Below are positions 15,865-24,763 of a DNA stretch of 53,727 bases, one piece after another. The DNA is from Burkholderia catarinensis (GTDB taxonomy: Bacteria > Pseudomonadota > Gammaproteobacteria > Burkholderiales > Burkholderiaceae), in assembly GCF_001883705.2 (NCBI RefSeq), contig NZ_MDEQ02000039.1, positions 1 through 53,727 on the forward strand, given 5' to 3'. A program made the translations under genes and the position numbers. Numbering within the stretch: the stretch's first letter is position 1; each line of letters starts with the position of its first letter. Under the pieces are notes generated by a model. That model was given only the letters and a program-made list of their open reading frames with translations. It had not been told where the DNA came from and searched no databases.

Positions 15865-16894
15865 GCCGGACCTCGACGATCGCGCTCGCGCCGACGCGCA
15901 CGAGCTTGCCGTCGGGTTCGTCGAGCTTCACGCGCACGGGGAAGCGCTGCGCGACGTGCACCCAGTTCACCGAACGCTGCACGATCGGCAGCGTGCGCGG
16001 CAGGTTGATGCGGTCGCTGTCCGCGATGCCCGCGCCGATGCCGACGACCTTGCCGGTCATCGGGCGGCTGCGGTCGATCATCGAATAGACGGTCGCGCAA
16101 TCGCCGACCTCGATGCGATTCAGCGACGTCTCGCGGAAATTGCCGACGGCGAACCATTCGCTCGCGTCGATCAGCGTGAAGATCGACTGGTTCGGTGCAA
16201 GGGTTTCGCCGGCGAGAACGCTCAGGCCCGTCACGAGGCCGTTGTGCGGCGCACGCACGACCGTATCGTCGAGCGCGTGCTGCGCGCGGGCCAGCGCGGC
16301 CTCGCGCGCATGCAGCGTCGCGATTGCATCGGCTTCGTCGCCGATCGTCTGCGCGGACGCGCGCTGCTGTTCCTGCGCCTGCGCGAGCGACACGGCCGCG
16401 TCGCGCTGGCGGACCTTCGCCTGGTCGAACTGCTGCGCGCTGACATAGCCCTGCGCGGCGAGCGGCGCGAGCCGGTTCACGTCGCGCGTCGCAAGGTCGT
16501 TGTTTTGCGTCGCGCGCTTGACCTGCTCGGCGGCGACCGTTGCATTCGAGCGCTCGCCGATCAGCGAACGGCGGCGCGTGTCGAGCGATGCGCGCGCGAG
16601 CTCGAGGTCGGCCTGCGCCTGCGCAACCGTCAGCCGGTACGGCACGGGATCGATTTCATACAGCAGGTCGCCCTTCGCGACGCGCTGGTTTTCATGCACC
16701 GCGAGCCGCACGATGCGACCGCCGACCGGCGACGCGACATGCACGATGTCCGCGTCGATCGACGCGTCGTCGGTGGACGGGTAGGCCGTCGTGCGGTGGT
16801 ATGCGTACGCGAGCGCCGCGATGCCGAGCGCGACGATCGCGAGCGCGATCACGCGGCCTTTCGTGGACGGGCGGGCGACTCCGGCGGCCTTCAT
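15845..16894 (-). CDS. mdtN: HlyD-family periplasmic adaptor (MdtN/AaeA-like)
   Basis: The 349-residue protein has one N-terminal membrane anchor (about residues 12-30), a biotinyl-lipoyl-like half (VASPVGGRIVRLAVHENQRVAKGDLLYEID), a long alpha hairpin (about 90-200), and the second lipoyl half (VRAPHNGLVTGLSVLAGE), then beta-barrel domains. It would bridge the FUSC pump and the outer-membrane channel. Its ATG overlaps the stop of the upstream small lipoprotein gene in an ATGA arrangement. Confidence 0.92.
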   Translation of the reverse strand: MKAAGVARPSTKGRVIALAIVALGIAALAYAYHRTTAYPSTDDASIDADIVHVASPVGGRIVRLAVHENQRVAKGDLLYEIDPVPYRLTVAQAQADLELARASLDTRRRSLIGERSNATVAAEQVKRATQNNDLATRDVNRLAPLAAQGYVSAQQFDQAKVRQRDAAVSLAQAQEQQRASAQTIGDEADAIATLHAREAALARAQHALDDTVVRAPHNGLVTGLSVLAGETLAPNQSIFTLIDASEWFAVGNFRETSLNRIEVGDCATVYSMIDRSRPMTGKVVGIGAGIADSDRINLPRTLPIVQRSVNWVHVAQRFPVRVKLDEPDGKLVRVGASAIVEVRHGTACR

Positions 16895-17184
16895 GCGAAC
16901 GGCCCCGTGCCGGTGAGCCAGACGATCACGGCGACCACGAGCCCGATCGCCGAGCAGACGGCAAGCTGGTAGGGCACCGTGGCGGCCCAGCCGGTCGCGA
17001 CGAATACGCGGTGCGCGACGATCGCACCGACGACGCCGACGATCGCGCTGACGAGCCAGAGCGGGAAATATGCGCCGAACAGGACGTAGGACGGTGCGCC
17101 ACGCGATGCGCAGCCCGCGAGCGGCAGGGCAGGCGCCAGGACGGCGGCGACGCGCAGGGGCGCGCGCAGCGTTGTTTTTCTCAT
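16891..17184 (-). CDS. ytcA: YtcA-family small lipoprotein
   Basis: The 97-residue product has a signal peptide ending LPLAGC (lipoprotein-type) and two later hydrophobic segments (LFGAYFPLWLVSAIVGVVG and PYQLAVCSAIGLVVAVIVWL). This layout and the LFGAYFPLW motif are those of YtcA, the small protein encoded directly upstream of mdtNOP in E. coli. Its function is unknown; position suggests a pump accessory. It is the first gene of the operon and overlaps mdtN by four bases. Confidence 0.82.
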   Translation of the reverse strand: MRKTTLRAPLRVAAVLAPALPLAGCASRGAPSYVLFGAYFPLWLVSAIVGVVGAIVAHRVFVATGWAATVPYQLAVCSAIGLVVAVIVWLTGTGPFA

Positions 17185-17850
17185 GATGTGACGAGCTCGA
17201 CGATGGGAGGGGATGCCGGGCACGGCGCAATGCGGTTCGTCGCCGCGACGATGATTCCGCGATACGGAGCCGATAATAAATCAGCGCGATGCGGATCGCC
17301 AGCCATCCGGCGCGCATTCGCGGCACGGGCCGTGGCCGGTCGCGGCCGCTCGGGCGGTCGTGCCGGTCCGTCATGCATCGTATTTCGGCAGCGGCGGCCG
17401 GATCGCCGCGATTCTGCCAGCGCAAGCTCGAGTAGGGTTGCTAACGGACTGTAAAGGATCGTCAGACGAAAGAAGCGCGGCGTAATTTGCCGTGCCGATG
17501 TGGCGGAGTCGATGCGAAAACGGTCGATTGCCGCGTAAATGCGCGTGAATCCGGTCAGTCCGGCAGGCCGGGCGCGACGTCGACGAGATTGCGCGCGAAG
17601 CGCGGCAGCGCACCGAGATCGGCGACGCAGGTCTGCAACCGGCGTTCGGCCCGGCCGTCCTCAAGTGCGACGACGCGCGGCGCCATCGTCTTCGCCTGGC
17701 GGCGAGCGGGTGCCCGCGCCCGGCCGCGACCGGTCGTCTCGGCCGGGATCTGTGTACCATCGTGCGTAGGGCGCGAAGCGCGGCACGGGGCGTCACGGCC
17801 CCGTGCGACGCGCGTCGCGGACGCGGTATCGCAACGAAGGTGAGTGCTCC
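17185..17850. other. Intergenic region upstream of the efflux operon and the phosphoesterase gene
   Basis: This divergent 666-bp stretch must hold the promoters of both flanking transcription units. I see no convincing gene. A 43-codon minus-strand frame (17555-17686, MAPRVVALEDGRAER...) has plausible composition but no ribosome-binding site or family, and could be the tail of a decayed gene. No regulator gene for the pump lies here. Confidence 0.4.
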
Positions 17851-18996
17851 ATGCGAAGTTTCTTTGTCCGGTTCATTGCAATCGGCGTGCTGTTCCATCT
17901 GTACGTCGGGATGCGGATCATTCCCGATGCGTTCGCGTCGCCGGTCGTGCGCACGATCGCGGCCCTCGTGCTGGCGAGTTTCGTCGTGCTGATCCCGGTC
18001 GGCATGTTCTCGCGCCGCTTCGACGAAGGCCGGGCCGCGACGCTGGCCGGCTGGGCCGGCGCGCTCGTGATGGGCTTCTTCTCGTCGCTGCTGTTGCTGA
18101 CGTTCCTGCGCGAATTCGTGCTGCTCGGCGTGTTCGCCTGGCGGCATCTCGGGCACGACGGCGCGTGGAGCGGCGCCGCGGCCGACACGGCGCTCGGCGT
18201 GCTGGCCGGTGCCGTGCTCGTCACCGCGATCGGGTTGGTCGGCGCGCGCCGCACGGCGGCGGTCAAGCGCGTGTCGATTCCGGTCGCGGGGCTGCCGGCC
18301 GCGCTCGACGGGATGACGATCGTGCAACTGTCCGACATCCACGTCGGGCCGACCATCAAGCGGCCCTATGTCGAACGGATCGTGCGCGCGGTCAATGCGC
18401 TCGATGCCGACCTCGTCGTCGTGACGGGCGATGTGGTCGACGGCTCGGTCAAGCGACTGCGCGAACACACGGCGCCGCTCGGCCGCATGCAGTCGCGGCA
18501 TGGCAGCTTTCTCGTGACCGGCAACCACGAGTATTACGCGGGCGCACATGAGTGGATCGACGAATTCCGGCGCATCGGGCTGACGGTGCTGCTGAACGAG
18601 CATGTGCTGATCGAGCACGATGGCGCGCACGCGGTGCTCGCGGGCGTGACCGACTTCACGGCGGGCGGGTTCGATCCCGCGCATCGCAGCGACCCCGCGC
18701 AGGCGCTGGCGGGTGCGCCGCGCGACGTCGGCACGAAGATCCTGCTCGCGCACCAGCCGCGCAGCGCGGAAGCGGCGAACCTGGCAGGTTTTACCGTGCA
18801 GTTGTCGGGGCATACGCACGGCGGCCAGTTCCTGCCGTGGCCGCCGTTCGTGCGGCTGCAGCAGCCGGTGATCGGCGGGCTGAGCCGCTTCGGCGATCTG
18901 TGGCTCTACACGAGCCGGGGCACCGGATACTGGGGGCCGCCGAACCGTTTCGGCGTGCCGTCCGAGATCACGCTGATCCGGTTGACGCGCGGCTAG
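17851..18996 (+). CDS. Membrane-anchored metallophosphoesterase
   Basis: The 381-residue protein has four hydrophobic segments in the first ~130 residues and a calcineurin-like phosphoesterase domain from about residue 140. The metal site motifs are clear: DIHVG (D162, H164), GDVVDG (193-198), GNHEYY (224-229) and SGHTHGGQ near residue 303. The closest family type is YaeI-like/UDP-2,3-diacylglucosamine-hydrolase-like phosphodiesterases acting at the membrane. The substrate is unknown. The ATG at MRSFFVRF has AAGGTGAG upstream and is preferred to an ATG 16 codons earlier. Confidence 0.88.
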   Translation: MRSFFVRFIAIGVLFHLYVGMRIIPDAFASPVVRTIAALVLASFVVLIPVGMFSRRFDEGRAATLAGWAGALVMGFFSSLLLLTFLREFVLLGVFAWRHLGHDGAWSGAAADTALGVLAGAVLVTAIGLVGARRTAAVKRVSIPVAGLPAALDGMTIVQLSDIHVGPTIKRPYVERIVRAVNALDADLVVVTGDVVDGSVKRLREHTAPLGRMQSRHGSFLVTGNHEYYAGAHEWIDEFRRIGLTVLLNEHVLIEHDGAHAVLAGVTDFTAGGFDPAHRSDPAQALAGAPRDVGTKILLAHQPRSAEAANLAGFTVQLSGHTHGGQFLPWPPFVRLQQPVIGGLSRFGDLWLYTSRGTGYWGPPNRFGVPSEITLIRLTRG

Positions 18997-19005
18997 CCGG
19001 CGCGG

Positions 19006-19593
19006 TCACTCGATGCGGGCGATGTCGTCGAAGTCGAAGCGCGGGCTGCGCGGGAACAGGCCGGCCGGATCGCCGTAGCCGAGATTCACGAGGAAGTTGC
19101 TCTTGATCGCGGTGCCCGCGAAGAATTCGGCATCGACCTTCGCGCCGTCGAAGCCCGACATCGGGCCTGCGTCGAGGCCGAGCGCACGCGCGGCCAGGAT
19201 CAGGTACGCGCCTTGCAGCGACGCGTTGCGGAACGCGGTGGCCTCGATCAGCGCATCGTTGCCGGCGAACCAGCTGCGCGCGTCGGCGTGCGGGAACAGG
19301 CGCGGCAGGTGCTCGTGGAACGCGAAATCCATGCCGACGATCACGGTGACGGGCGCGGCCATCGTCTTCGCGAGATTGCCTTCGGACAGTGCGGGCTTCA
19401 GGCGCGCCTTCGCTTCGGGCGACTTGACGAACACGAAGCGCGCGGGGCTCGAGTTGGCCGACGTCGGGCCGAATTTCGCCAGGTCGATCAGGCGGTGCAG
19501 CAGCGCGTCGTCGACGGGTTTGTCCTGCCACGCGTTGTGCGTGCGCGCGGTGAGGAACAGTTGATCGAGGGCGGAGTCGGAGAGCGTCGTCAT
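19006..19593 (-). CDS. Nitroreductase family protein, RutE/HadB subgroup
   Basis: The 195-residue FMN-dependent protein has the RutE/HadB pattern: ALDQLFLTARTHNAWQDKPV at the N-terminus, LAKFGPTSANSSPARFVFV for flavin binding, and GPMSGFDGAKVDAEFF and NLGYGD near the C-terminus. In E. coli RutE reduces malonic semialdehyde in pyrimidine breakdown, but no other rut genes are nearby, so a general nitro or quinone reductase role is equally possible. It converges with the phosphoesterase gene with only 9 bp between the stops. Confidence 0.9.
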   Translation of the reverse strand: MTTLSDSALDQLFLTARTHNAWQDKPVDDALLHRLIDLAKFGPTSANSSPARFVFVKSPEAKARLKPALSEGNLAKTMAAPVTVIVGMDFAFHEHLPRLFPHADARSWFAGNDALIEATAFRNASLQGAYLILAARALGLDAGPMSGFDGAKVDAEFFAGTAIKSNFLVNLGYGDPAGLFPRSPRFDFDDIARIE

Positions 19594-19828
19594 GATGGGG
19601 TCCGGGAAGAAAGCGGCCGGGTCGCGCCGGCCGGCATGGCGGAGGAACGCGGCGCCCGTCGGCAGGGCGTGCCGCGACACGCCGCGATGATAGCGTGAGG
19701 CGCGAAAGCGCATCGCGGTGCGCGGCGGTTTCCCTTCATCGGCGAATGACAGCGCATGGCGGCGCGCGGCGCCGTTGGCTAGTATGCAGACATGCACCGC
19801 GCTCCGTTCCTCTCCCGTTCCTTCCGAC

Positions 19829-20425
19829 ATGTCGACGCCCGATCTCTTCGCTGACACGCCCGTGCCCGACGTGGACTGGTACCCGGACTGGCTGGCGCCG
19901 CCCGACGCCGATCGCGCGCTGGCCGCGCTGATCGGCGAGGTCGCGTGGCGGCAGGACACGATCCGCACGCCGCGCGGACGCATTCCGTTGCCGAGACTCA
20001 CCGCGTGGCAGGGCGAGCCGGATGCCGTGTACGTGTATTCGGGGATCCGCAACGTGCCGGCGCCGTGGACGCCGGCCGTGCTCGACCTGAAGCACGCGGT
20101 CGAGGCGATATCCGGTGCGCGCTTCAACAGCGTGCTGCTCAATCGCTATCGCAACGGGCTGGACAGCCTCGGCTGGCACGCGGACAACGAGCCCGAACTC
20201 GGCGACGCGCCGGTGATCGCGTCGGTGAGCCTCGGTGCGATGCGCGTGTTCGATCTCCGCCATCGCGCGACCGGCGTCATCCATGCTTATCGCCTCCTGC
20301 ACGGCAGCCTGCTCGTGATGCGCGGGCGCACGCAGGCCGAATGGCAGCACCGCGTGCCGAAGGCGCCGGCCGTGCAGGGCGAGCGCGTCAACCTGACCTT
20401 CCGGCACGTGATGCCGGCCGGATAG
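19829..20425 (+). CDS. AlkB-family 2-oxoglutarate/Fe(II) dioxygenase
   Basis: The 198-residue protein carries the iron and 2-oxoglutarate ligands of the AlkB family: WHADNEPELG (HxD), the distal histidine in WQHRVPK, and the arginine pair region RVNLTFR at the C-terminus. The substrate-binding part contains NSVLLNRYRNGLDSLGWH, resembling the ALKBH2/3-like bacterial branch. It would remove alkyl lesions from DNA or RNA bases by oxidative demethylation. The start MSTPDLFAD is selected because the upstream 37 codons look non-coding. Confidence 0.9.
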   Translation: MSTPDLFADTPVPDVDWYPDWLAPPDADRALAALIGEVAWRQDTIRTPRGRIPLPRLTAWQGEPDAVYVYSGIRNVPAPWTPAVLDLKHAVEAISGARFNSVLLNRYRNGLDSLGWHADNEPELGDAPVIASVSLGAMRVFDLRHRATGVIHAYRLLHGSLLVMRGRTQAEWQHRVPKAPAVQGERVNLTFRHVMPAG

Positions 20426-20740
20426 ATCGCGCCCCGTTTCTGCGACCCACGAAAGGCCGATGCAGGCAATCGGCCACGCATGCGGCACGTTGCCGCACGA
20501 GTGGCTGTGCCTTGCTGCCTGACATGGCCAGGAGGCCCGTCCCATATGGGTTTCAGGCGGGTTTCAGGCAAATTCGATCGACCGCCCGGTTTCGATAGAT
20601 GAGTGAAACCTCTGATGGTGCGTCGCAACAATCATTGACTAGACTCACGAATGGCAGAAGCGCGTCGTACACCGGCGCGATCCTTTCGACATGCCCCGAG
20701 CGTTGCCGATGCGGCGCGCAAGGGGGCAGGAGCAAAACGC
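20426..20740. other. Intergenic region downstream of the AlkB-family gene
   Basis: No gene is supported. A tandem 11-bp repeat, GGGTTTCAGGC twice, lies at 20548-20569. If the following small gene starts at the earlier ATG at 20651, the last 90 bp would be coding. Confidence 0.35.
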
Positions 20741-20947
20741 GTGACCTTACTCGACCCTTCCTTCGAACCCTCGCTGCACGTCTTTGAACAAGACGGCGGA
20801 TGGCAATGGGCGCTGACGGTGAAGCGGGCGACCGGCGTCGGCGTGAAAGTCGTTGCGTTCAGCCGGGAAGGCTTTCGCGGCGAAGCCGACGCTTACGCCG
20901 CCGGCCAGCTTGCCCGCGCCGAATATGACGCCGCCGTGACGGCCTGA
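20741..20947 (+). CDS. Small conserved-looking protein, unknown function
   Basis: A 68-residue acidic protein with no signal peptide or membrane segment. I choose a GTG start because CAGGAG lies about 9 bp upstream and the sequence after it (LHVFEQDGGWQWALTV and FSREGFRGEADAYAAGQLA) looks like a compact beta-rich domain. An in-frame ATG at 20651 would add 30 arginine- and alanine-rich residues that look non-coding. No family is recognised. Confidence 0.55.
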   Translation: MTLLDPSFEPSLHVFEQDGGWQWALTVKRATGVGVKVVAFSREGFRGEADAYAAGQLARAEYDAAVTA

Positions 20948-21090
20948 CGCCGCCGCGTCCGCTGTCGCATCGATTCCCGCTCGAGGATCGTCTTCACCGT
21001 TCACCGTCCGATTCCGGACGGTTCTTCCCCGATCGTTTCCCGTTTTCGGTTTCCCGTCCGCTGCGATGCGCGCCGGCGCTTGCCGTGCCG

Positions 21091-21123
21091 AATGGTCCGT
21101 ACCATTCGACACGTGTGTGCCAT
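21091..21123 (+). promoter_or_regulatory. Composite dyad plus Pho-box-like element upstream of gspI
   Basis: A 16-bp perfect-arm dyad AATGGTCCGTACCATT is followed directly by CGACACG, four bases, and TGCCAT, an 11-bp-spaced direct repeat resembling a degenerate Pho box. It ends 110 bp before the gspI start chosen here. The same arrangement precedes four other transcription units of this locus (22371, 29317, 43859 and 45484). Confidence 0.65.
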
Positions 21124-21233
21124 ACGCCGCGCTTAACGTCCGTGCACGGCGTCCGTCGCGCCGGCGATGCGGCTTGCGCCGCGGTTTGAACGCCGGAACG
21201 CCGGACGCCGACCCATCGACAAGAATGCAGGTC

Positions 21234-21665
21234 ATGTGCGACGACAGAACCGACTACAACCGCCGTGCGCGCGGCGGATCGCGCACGGCGCGGGCGCCGG
21301 AACGGGGATTCACGCTGATCGAGGTGCTGATCGCGCTGGCGATCGTCGCGGTGGCGCTGGGTGCCGTGATGCGGGCGATCGGCGCGCTCGCGTCGGATAC
21401 CGATATGGCGCGCATGCGCCTGCTCGCGTTATGGAGCGCCGACAACGCGCTCGGCGAGATCCGCATCGCATCGACCTGGCCGTCCGTCGGCACGAACACG
21501 TTTGCGTGCCCGCAGGGCCGCTACCGGTTCGTGTGCCGCCAGTCGGTGGCCGCGCTGCCGAGCCCGCTCGTGCGTCGCGTGACGGTGAGCGTCTATCCGT
21601 CCGCGTCGAGCCGCAACGTGCTCGCCGAAGTCGTCACGGTGATCCAGAATGAAGCGCGCCGCTGA
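21234..21665 (+). CDS. gspI: Type II secretion minor pseudopilin GspI
   Basis: The 143-residue protein has the prepilin cleavage motif RG|FTLIEVLIALAIVAV with glutamate at position 5 of the mature protein, followed by the single hydrophobic helix. The rest (LALWSADNALGEIRI, FVCRQSVAAL) fits GspI, a member of the I-J-K tip complex that primes the pseudopilus. Start choice is uncertain between 21225 and 21234; longer versions would run through the upstream regulatory dyad. gspJ overlaps it by 17 bp. No gspK follows, which is unusual. Confidence 0.9.
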   Translation: MCDDRTDYNRRARGGSRTARAPERGFTLIEVLIALAIVAVALGAVMRAIGALASDTDMARMRLLALWSADNALGEIRIASTWPSVGTNTFACPQGRYRFVCRQSVAALPSPLVRRVTVSVYPSASSRNVLAEVVTVIQNEARR

Positions 21666-22311
21666 ACCGCGCGCGGCGGCGCGCGCCCGCGGCTTTACGC
21701 TGATCGAGATGCTGGTCGCGATCGCGCTGCTCGCCGTGATCGCGCTGCTGTCGTGGCGTGGCCTCGACGCGACGATCCGCGGTCGCGACGATATCGCGTC
21801 GAATCTGGCGCAAACGCGTCTGCTTGGCCGCTATTTCTCCCAGTTGCAGTTCGACCTGACGAACCTCGTGACGGCCGACGAAGTGTTCGGGCCGCCGCTG
21901 CGCATCCGCCCGGGCGAACTCGTGATGGTGCGCCATCTCGGGATCGGCGGCGGACCGGCGCAGATGCAGGTCGTGCGCTACCAGCTCAAGGGGCGCGAAC
22001 TCGTGCGCAGCGCGTCGCAGCCGCTTGCTTCGCTGGCCGAGGTCGACGACGCGCTGCATCACATGGATGCGTTCGCGCGCGTGGTGGTCAGCAATGATGC
22101 GCGCTCGATGCAGCTTTCCGTGTGGATTCCGCCCGGCGGATGGACGACGAGCCAGACCGTCATCGAACAGGCCTACGCGCAGTTTCTCGCGCAGCACGGG
22201 ATCAGCAACATCACGTCGCTCGGCATGCCGCTGCCGCGCGGGGTGCGCTTCGCGGTCACGATGGGCGCGCCGGCGGTCGAATACGTGCGGACGATCCCGA
22301 TCGGCCAGTGA
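21649..22311 (+). CDS. gspJ: Type II secretion minor pseudopilin GspJ
   Basis: The 220-residue protein has a short basic leader and cleavage motif RG|FTLIEMLVAIALLAV, then a long periplasmic domain with LLGRYFSQLQFDLTNLV and VRFAVTMGAPAVEYVRTI, matching GspJ. It should sit at the pseudopilus tip with GspI and GspK. It is translationally coupled to gspI by overlap. The next gene is a TPR-glycosyltransferase after 187 bp, so the two-gene gspIJ unit has been separated from the other gsp genes, which lie 24 kb away. Confidence 0.92.
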   Translation: MKRAAEPRAAARARGFTLIEMLVAIALLAVIALLSWRGLDATIRGRDDIASNLAQTRLLGRYFSQLQFDLTNLVTADEVFGPPLRIRPGELVMVRHLGIGGGPAQMQVVRYQLKGRELVRSASQPLASLAEVDDALHHMDAFARVVVSNDARSMQLSVWIPPGGWTTSQTVIEQAYAQFLAQHGISNITSLGMPLPRGVRFAVTMGAPAVEYVRTIPIGQ

Positions 22312-22370
22312 ACGCGAAGCCGTTCGACACACGCGGCCACGCCCGGAAAGCCGTTCCGTCCCCCGCGCAA

Positions 22371-22403
22371 AATGGTCCGTAACTTTCGTCATACGTCTGT
22401 TAT
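22371..22403 (+). promoter_or_regulatory. Composite dyad plus Pho-box-like element upstream of the TPR-glycosyltransferase operon
   Basis: AATGGTCCGTAACTTT is followed by CGTCATA, CGTC and TGTTAT; the CGTCATA/TGTTAT pair is the best Pho-box-like match of the set. It ends 95 bp before the GTG start of the first TPR gene, and a GTC follows 13 bp later. Confidence 0.7.
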
Positions 22404-22498
22404 TGCCCGTCCGTTAGTCTCGTCACGAGCATGACCGCCGCGACCGGTTCCATTGGGCCGGGTCAGCGGCGGCATCGGCAAACGGGAAGGGGGCGAAC

Positions 22499-24721
22499 GT
22501 GACGGTCGAGCACCGGCATGATGCACACGCGGGCGCGTCGGGGAACGACGCGTCCGGACAACGGCAATCCGCGGCGCTCCTGAGCCGCGCACAAAACTGG
22601 CACAGCGCCGGACGGTTCGACGACGCGGCGCGCGAATATCTCGCCGTGCTCGCGAAGGAGCCGGACAATCCTCAGGCGCTGCACCTGTACGGCGTGCTGC
22701 AGTTCCAGCGCGGCGCGGCCGACGACGCCGAAGCGCTGCTGCGCCAGTCGATCGCGATCGCGCCCGGCACGCGCGCGCTGTCGGATCTCGGCGCGATCTC
22801 CGGCGAGCGCGGCCGCATCGACGAGGCGCTCGAGCATTTCGCGGCCGCACTGCGCACGGCGCCCGACGACGTGCAGACGCTCGTGCGTCGCGGCAATACG
22901 CTGATCGGGCTGCGCCGCTACGACGACGCGCTGGCGTCGTTCGACCGTGCGCTCGCCGTGTCGCCGCTCGTGCTCGACGCGCTCTGCAATCGCGGCAGCG
23001 CGCTGCGTGCGCTCGGCCGTTTCGACGAAGCGCTCGACACCTACGACCGCGCGCTGATGGTCGACCCGCGTTCGTTCGAATCGTGGTTCAACCGCGGCCT
23101 CGTGCTGCGCGAACTGCAGCGGCCGGCCGATGCGCTGCAGTGCTTCGACCGCGCGAGCGCGATCCGGCCCGGCGTGGCCGCGATCATGGCCGAGCGCGGC
23201 CGCACGCTGATCGACCTCGACCGGCCGAGCGAGGCGCTGGCCGCGTTCAACGAAGCGATCGCGGCCGATCCCGCGCGGATCGACGCGCTCTACAACAGCG
23301 CGGTCGCGCTCGAGCGGCTCGGCCGCGCCGACGAAGCGCTCGATCGCTGCGAGCGCGTGCTGGCGCTCGATCCGGCGCACGTGCGCGCGCATGCGAGCCG
23401 CGGCAATGCGTTGCTGCAGCTCAAGCGCTACGACGACGCGCTCGCCGGCTATGCGCGCGCGCTCGCGATCGATCCGCATTCGGCGGAAACGCTGTGCAAC
23501 CGAGGCACCGCGCTGCGTTACCTGAAGCGTTACGACGAAGCGCTGGCGAGCTACGACGCCGCGCTTGCGCGCGACGCGCGGTTCGCCGAGGCGTGGACCA
23601 ACCGCAGCAGCGTGTTGCAGGACCTGCACCGCTACGACGAAGCGATGGCGTCGCTCGACCGCGCACTCGCGCTGCGTCCGGATCACGCGACGAACTGGCT
23701 CAACCGCGGCAACCTGCATTTCGAAACGGCTCGGACGGACGATGCGCTCGCCGCGTACGACCGCGCGATCGCGCTGCATCCCGATTACGCCGAAGCGCAT
23801 TTCGCGCGCGCGTCGCTGTACCTGATCGAAGGCGATTTCGCGCGCGGCTGGCCCGAGTACGAATGGCGGTTGCGCGACGCGCAGCTGGCGCGGCACTACC
23901 GCCCGTTCACGCAGCCGGCGTGGCGCGGCGACACGTCGCTCGACGGCAAGACCGTGCTGGTACATGCGGAGCAAGGCTTCGGCGACACGCTGCAATTCTG
24001 CCGCTACGTGCCGCTGGTGGCGGCGCGCGGCGGGCGCGTCGTGTTCGAGGTGCAGCCGCCGCTGCGTGCGCTGATGGCGTCGCTGCACGGTGCGGCCGAC
24101 GTGATCGCGCGCGGCGAGCCGCTGCCGGCGTTCGACTGCCACGCGCCGCTGCTGAGCCTGCCGCACGCGTTCCGCACCGAGGAGGCCACCATTCCGCACG
24201 CCGGCGCCTATCTTCATGCGGACCCGCAGCGCACGCGCCAGTGGGACGCGCTGCTCGGCGAGCGGCGCCGGCCGCGCATCGGCCTCGCGTGGGCCGGCAA
24301 TCCGGAACACCGGAACGATCACAACCGCTCGATCGATTTCGCCCGGTTCGCGCCGCTGTTCGATCTCGACGTCGACTGGATCAGCCTGCAAAAGCCCGTG
24401 CGCGAACGCGACGAGGCGCTGCTCGCACAGGCGCCGGTGCGCCGCGTCGACGACGAGCTCGGCGACTTCGCGGACACGGCCGCGCTGATCGGCGCGCTGG
24501 ATCTCGTGATCGCGGTCGATTCCGCGGTCGCGCATCTGGCGGGCGCACTCGGCCGCCCGGTCTGGGTGCTGCTGCCCGATCCGGCGGAGTGGCGCTGGAT
24601 GCGGGAGCGCGGCGACAGTCCGTGGTATCCGTCCGCGCGGCTGTTCCGCCAGCCGGCGCCGGGCAACTGGACGGACACGATCGACGCGGTGCGCGCCGCG
24701 ATCGAGCCGATGACACGTTAG
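22499..24721 (+). CDS. TPR-repeat glycosyltransferase-like protein, copy 1
   Basis: The 740-residue protein has about twelve tetratricopeptide repeats (residues ~20-445, e.g. ALCNRGSALRALGRFDEALD) and a C-terminal domain of ~290 residues resembling GT9/heptosyltransferase-like folds. Conserved segments there are HAEQGFGDTLQFCRY, GLAWAGNPEHRNDHNRSI and AVDSAVAHLAGALGRPVW, the last two being the likely nucleotide-sugar site. TPR-heptosyltransferase-like enzymes can glycosylate bacterial surface proteins; the neighbouring giant adhesin is the obvious candidate. The start is GTG with GGAAGGGGG upstream. No signal peptide, so it is cytoplasmic. Confidence 0.88.
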   Translation: MTVEHRHDAHAGASGNDASGQRQSAALLSRAQNWHSAGRFDDAAREYLAVLAKEPDNPQALHLYGVLQFQRGAADDAEALLRQSIAIAPGTRALSDLGAISGERGRIDEALEHFAAALRTAPDDVQTLVRRGNTLIGLRRYDDALASFDRALAVSPLVLDALCNRGSALRALGRFDEALDTYDRALMVDPRSFESWFNRGLVLRELQRPADALQCFDRASAIRPGVAAIMAERGRTLIDLDRPSEALAAFNEAIAADPARIDALYNSAVALERLGRADEALDRCERVLALDPAHVRAHASRGNALLQLKRYDDALAGYARALAIDPHSAETLCNRGTALRYLKRYDEALASYDAALARDARFAEAWTNRSSVLQDLHRYDEAMASLDRALALRPDHATNWLNRGNLHFETARTDDALAAYDRAIALHPDYAEAHFARASLYLIEGDFARGWPEYEWRLRDAQLARHYRPFTQPAWRGDTSLDGKTVLVHAEQGFGDTLQFCRYVPLVAARGGRVVFEVQPPLRALMASLHGAADVIARGEPLPAFDCHAPLLSLPHAFRTEEATIPHAGAYLHADPQRTRQWDALLGERRRPRIGLAWAGNPEHRNDHNRSIDFARFAPLFDLDVDWISLQKPVRERDEALLAQAPVRRVDDELGDFADTAALIGALDLVIAVDSAVAHLAGALGRPVWVLLPDPAEWRWMRERGDSPWYPSARLFRQPAPGNWTDTIDAVRAAIEPMTR

Positions 24722-24763
24722 ATACGACACGCGCAACGAACCGTGACCAGTGGGGGCCACACG

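Noticed and set aside
13804..16008. A 734-codon + strand frame opposite the FUSC gene
   Set aside because: Arginine-rich antisense frame; the minus-strand operon with overlapping genes is far better supported.
22371..22403. Reading GTAAC in the motif as a plain ECF -35 box
   Set aside because: The 16-bp sequence has dyad symmetry at several sites and aligns in the same gene-relative position on both strands; a -10 at normal ECF spacing is not conserved, so a dimer operator explains it better.
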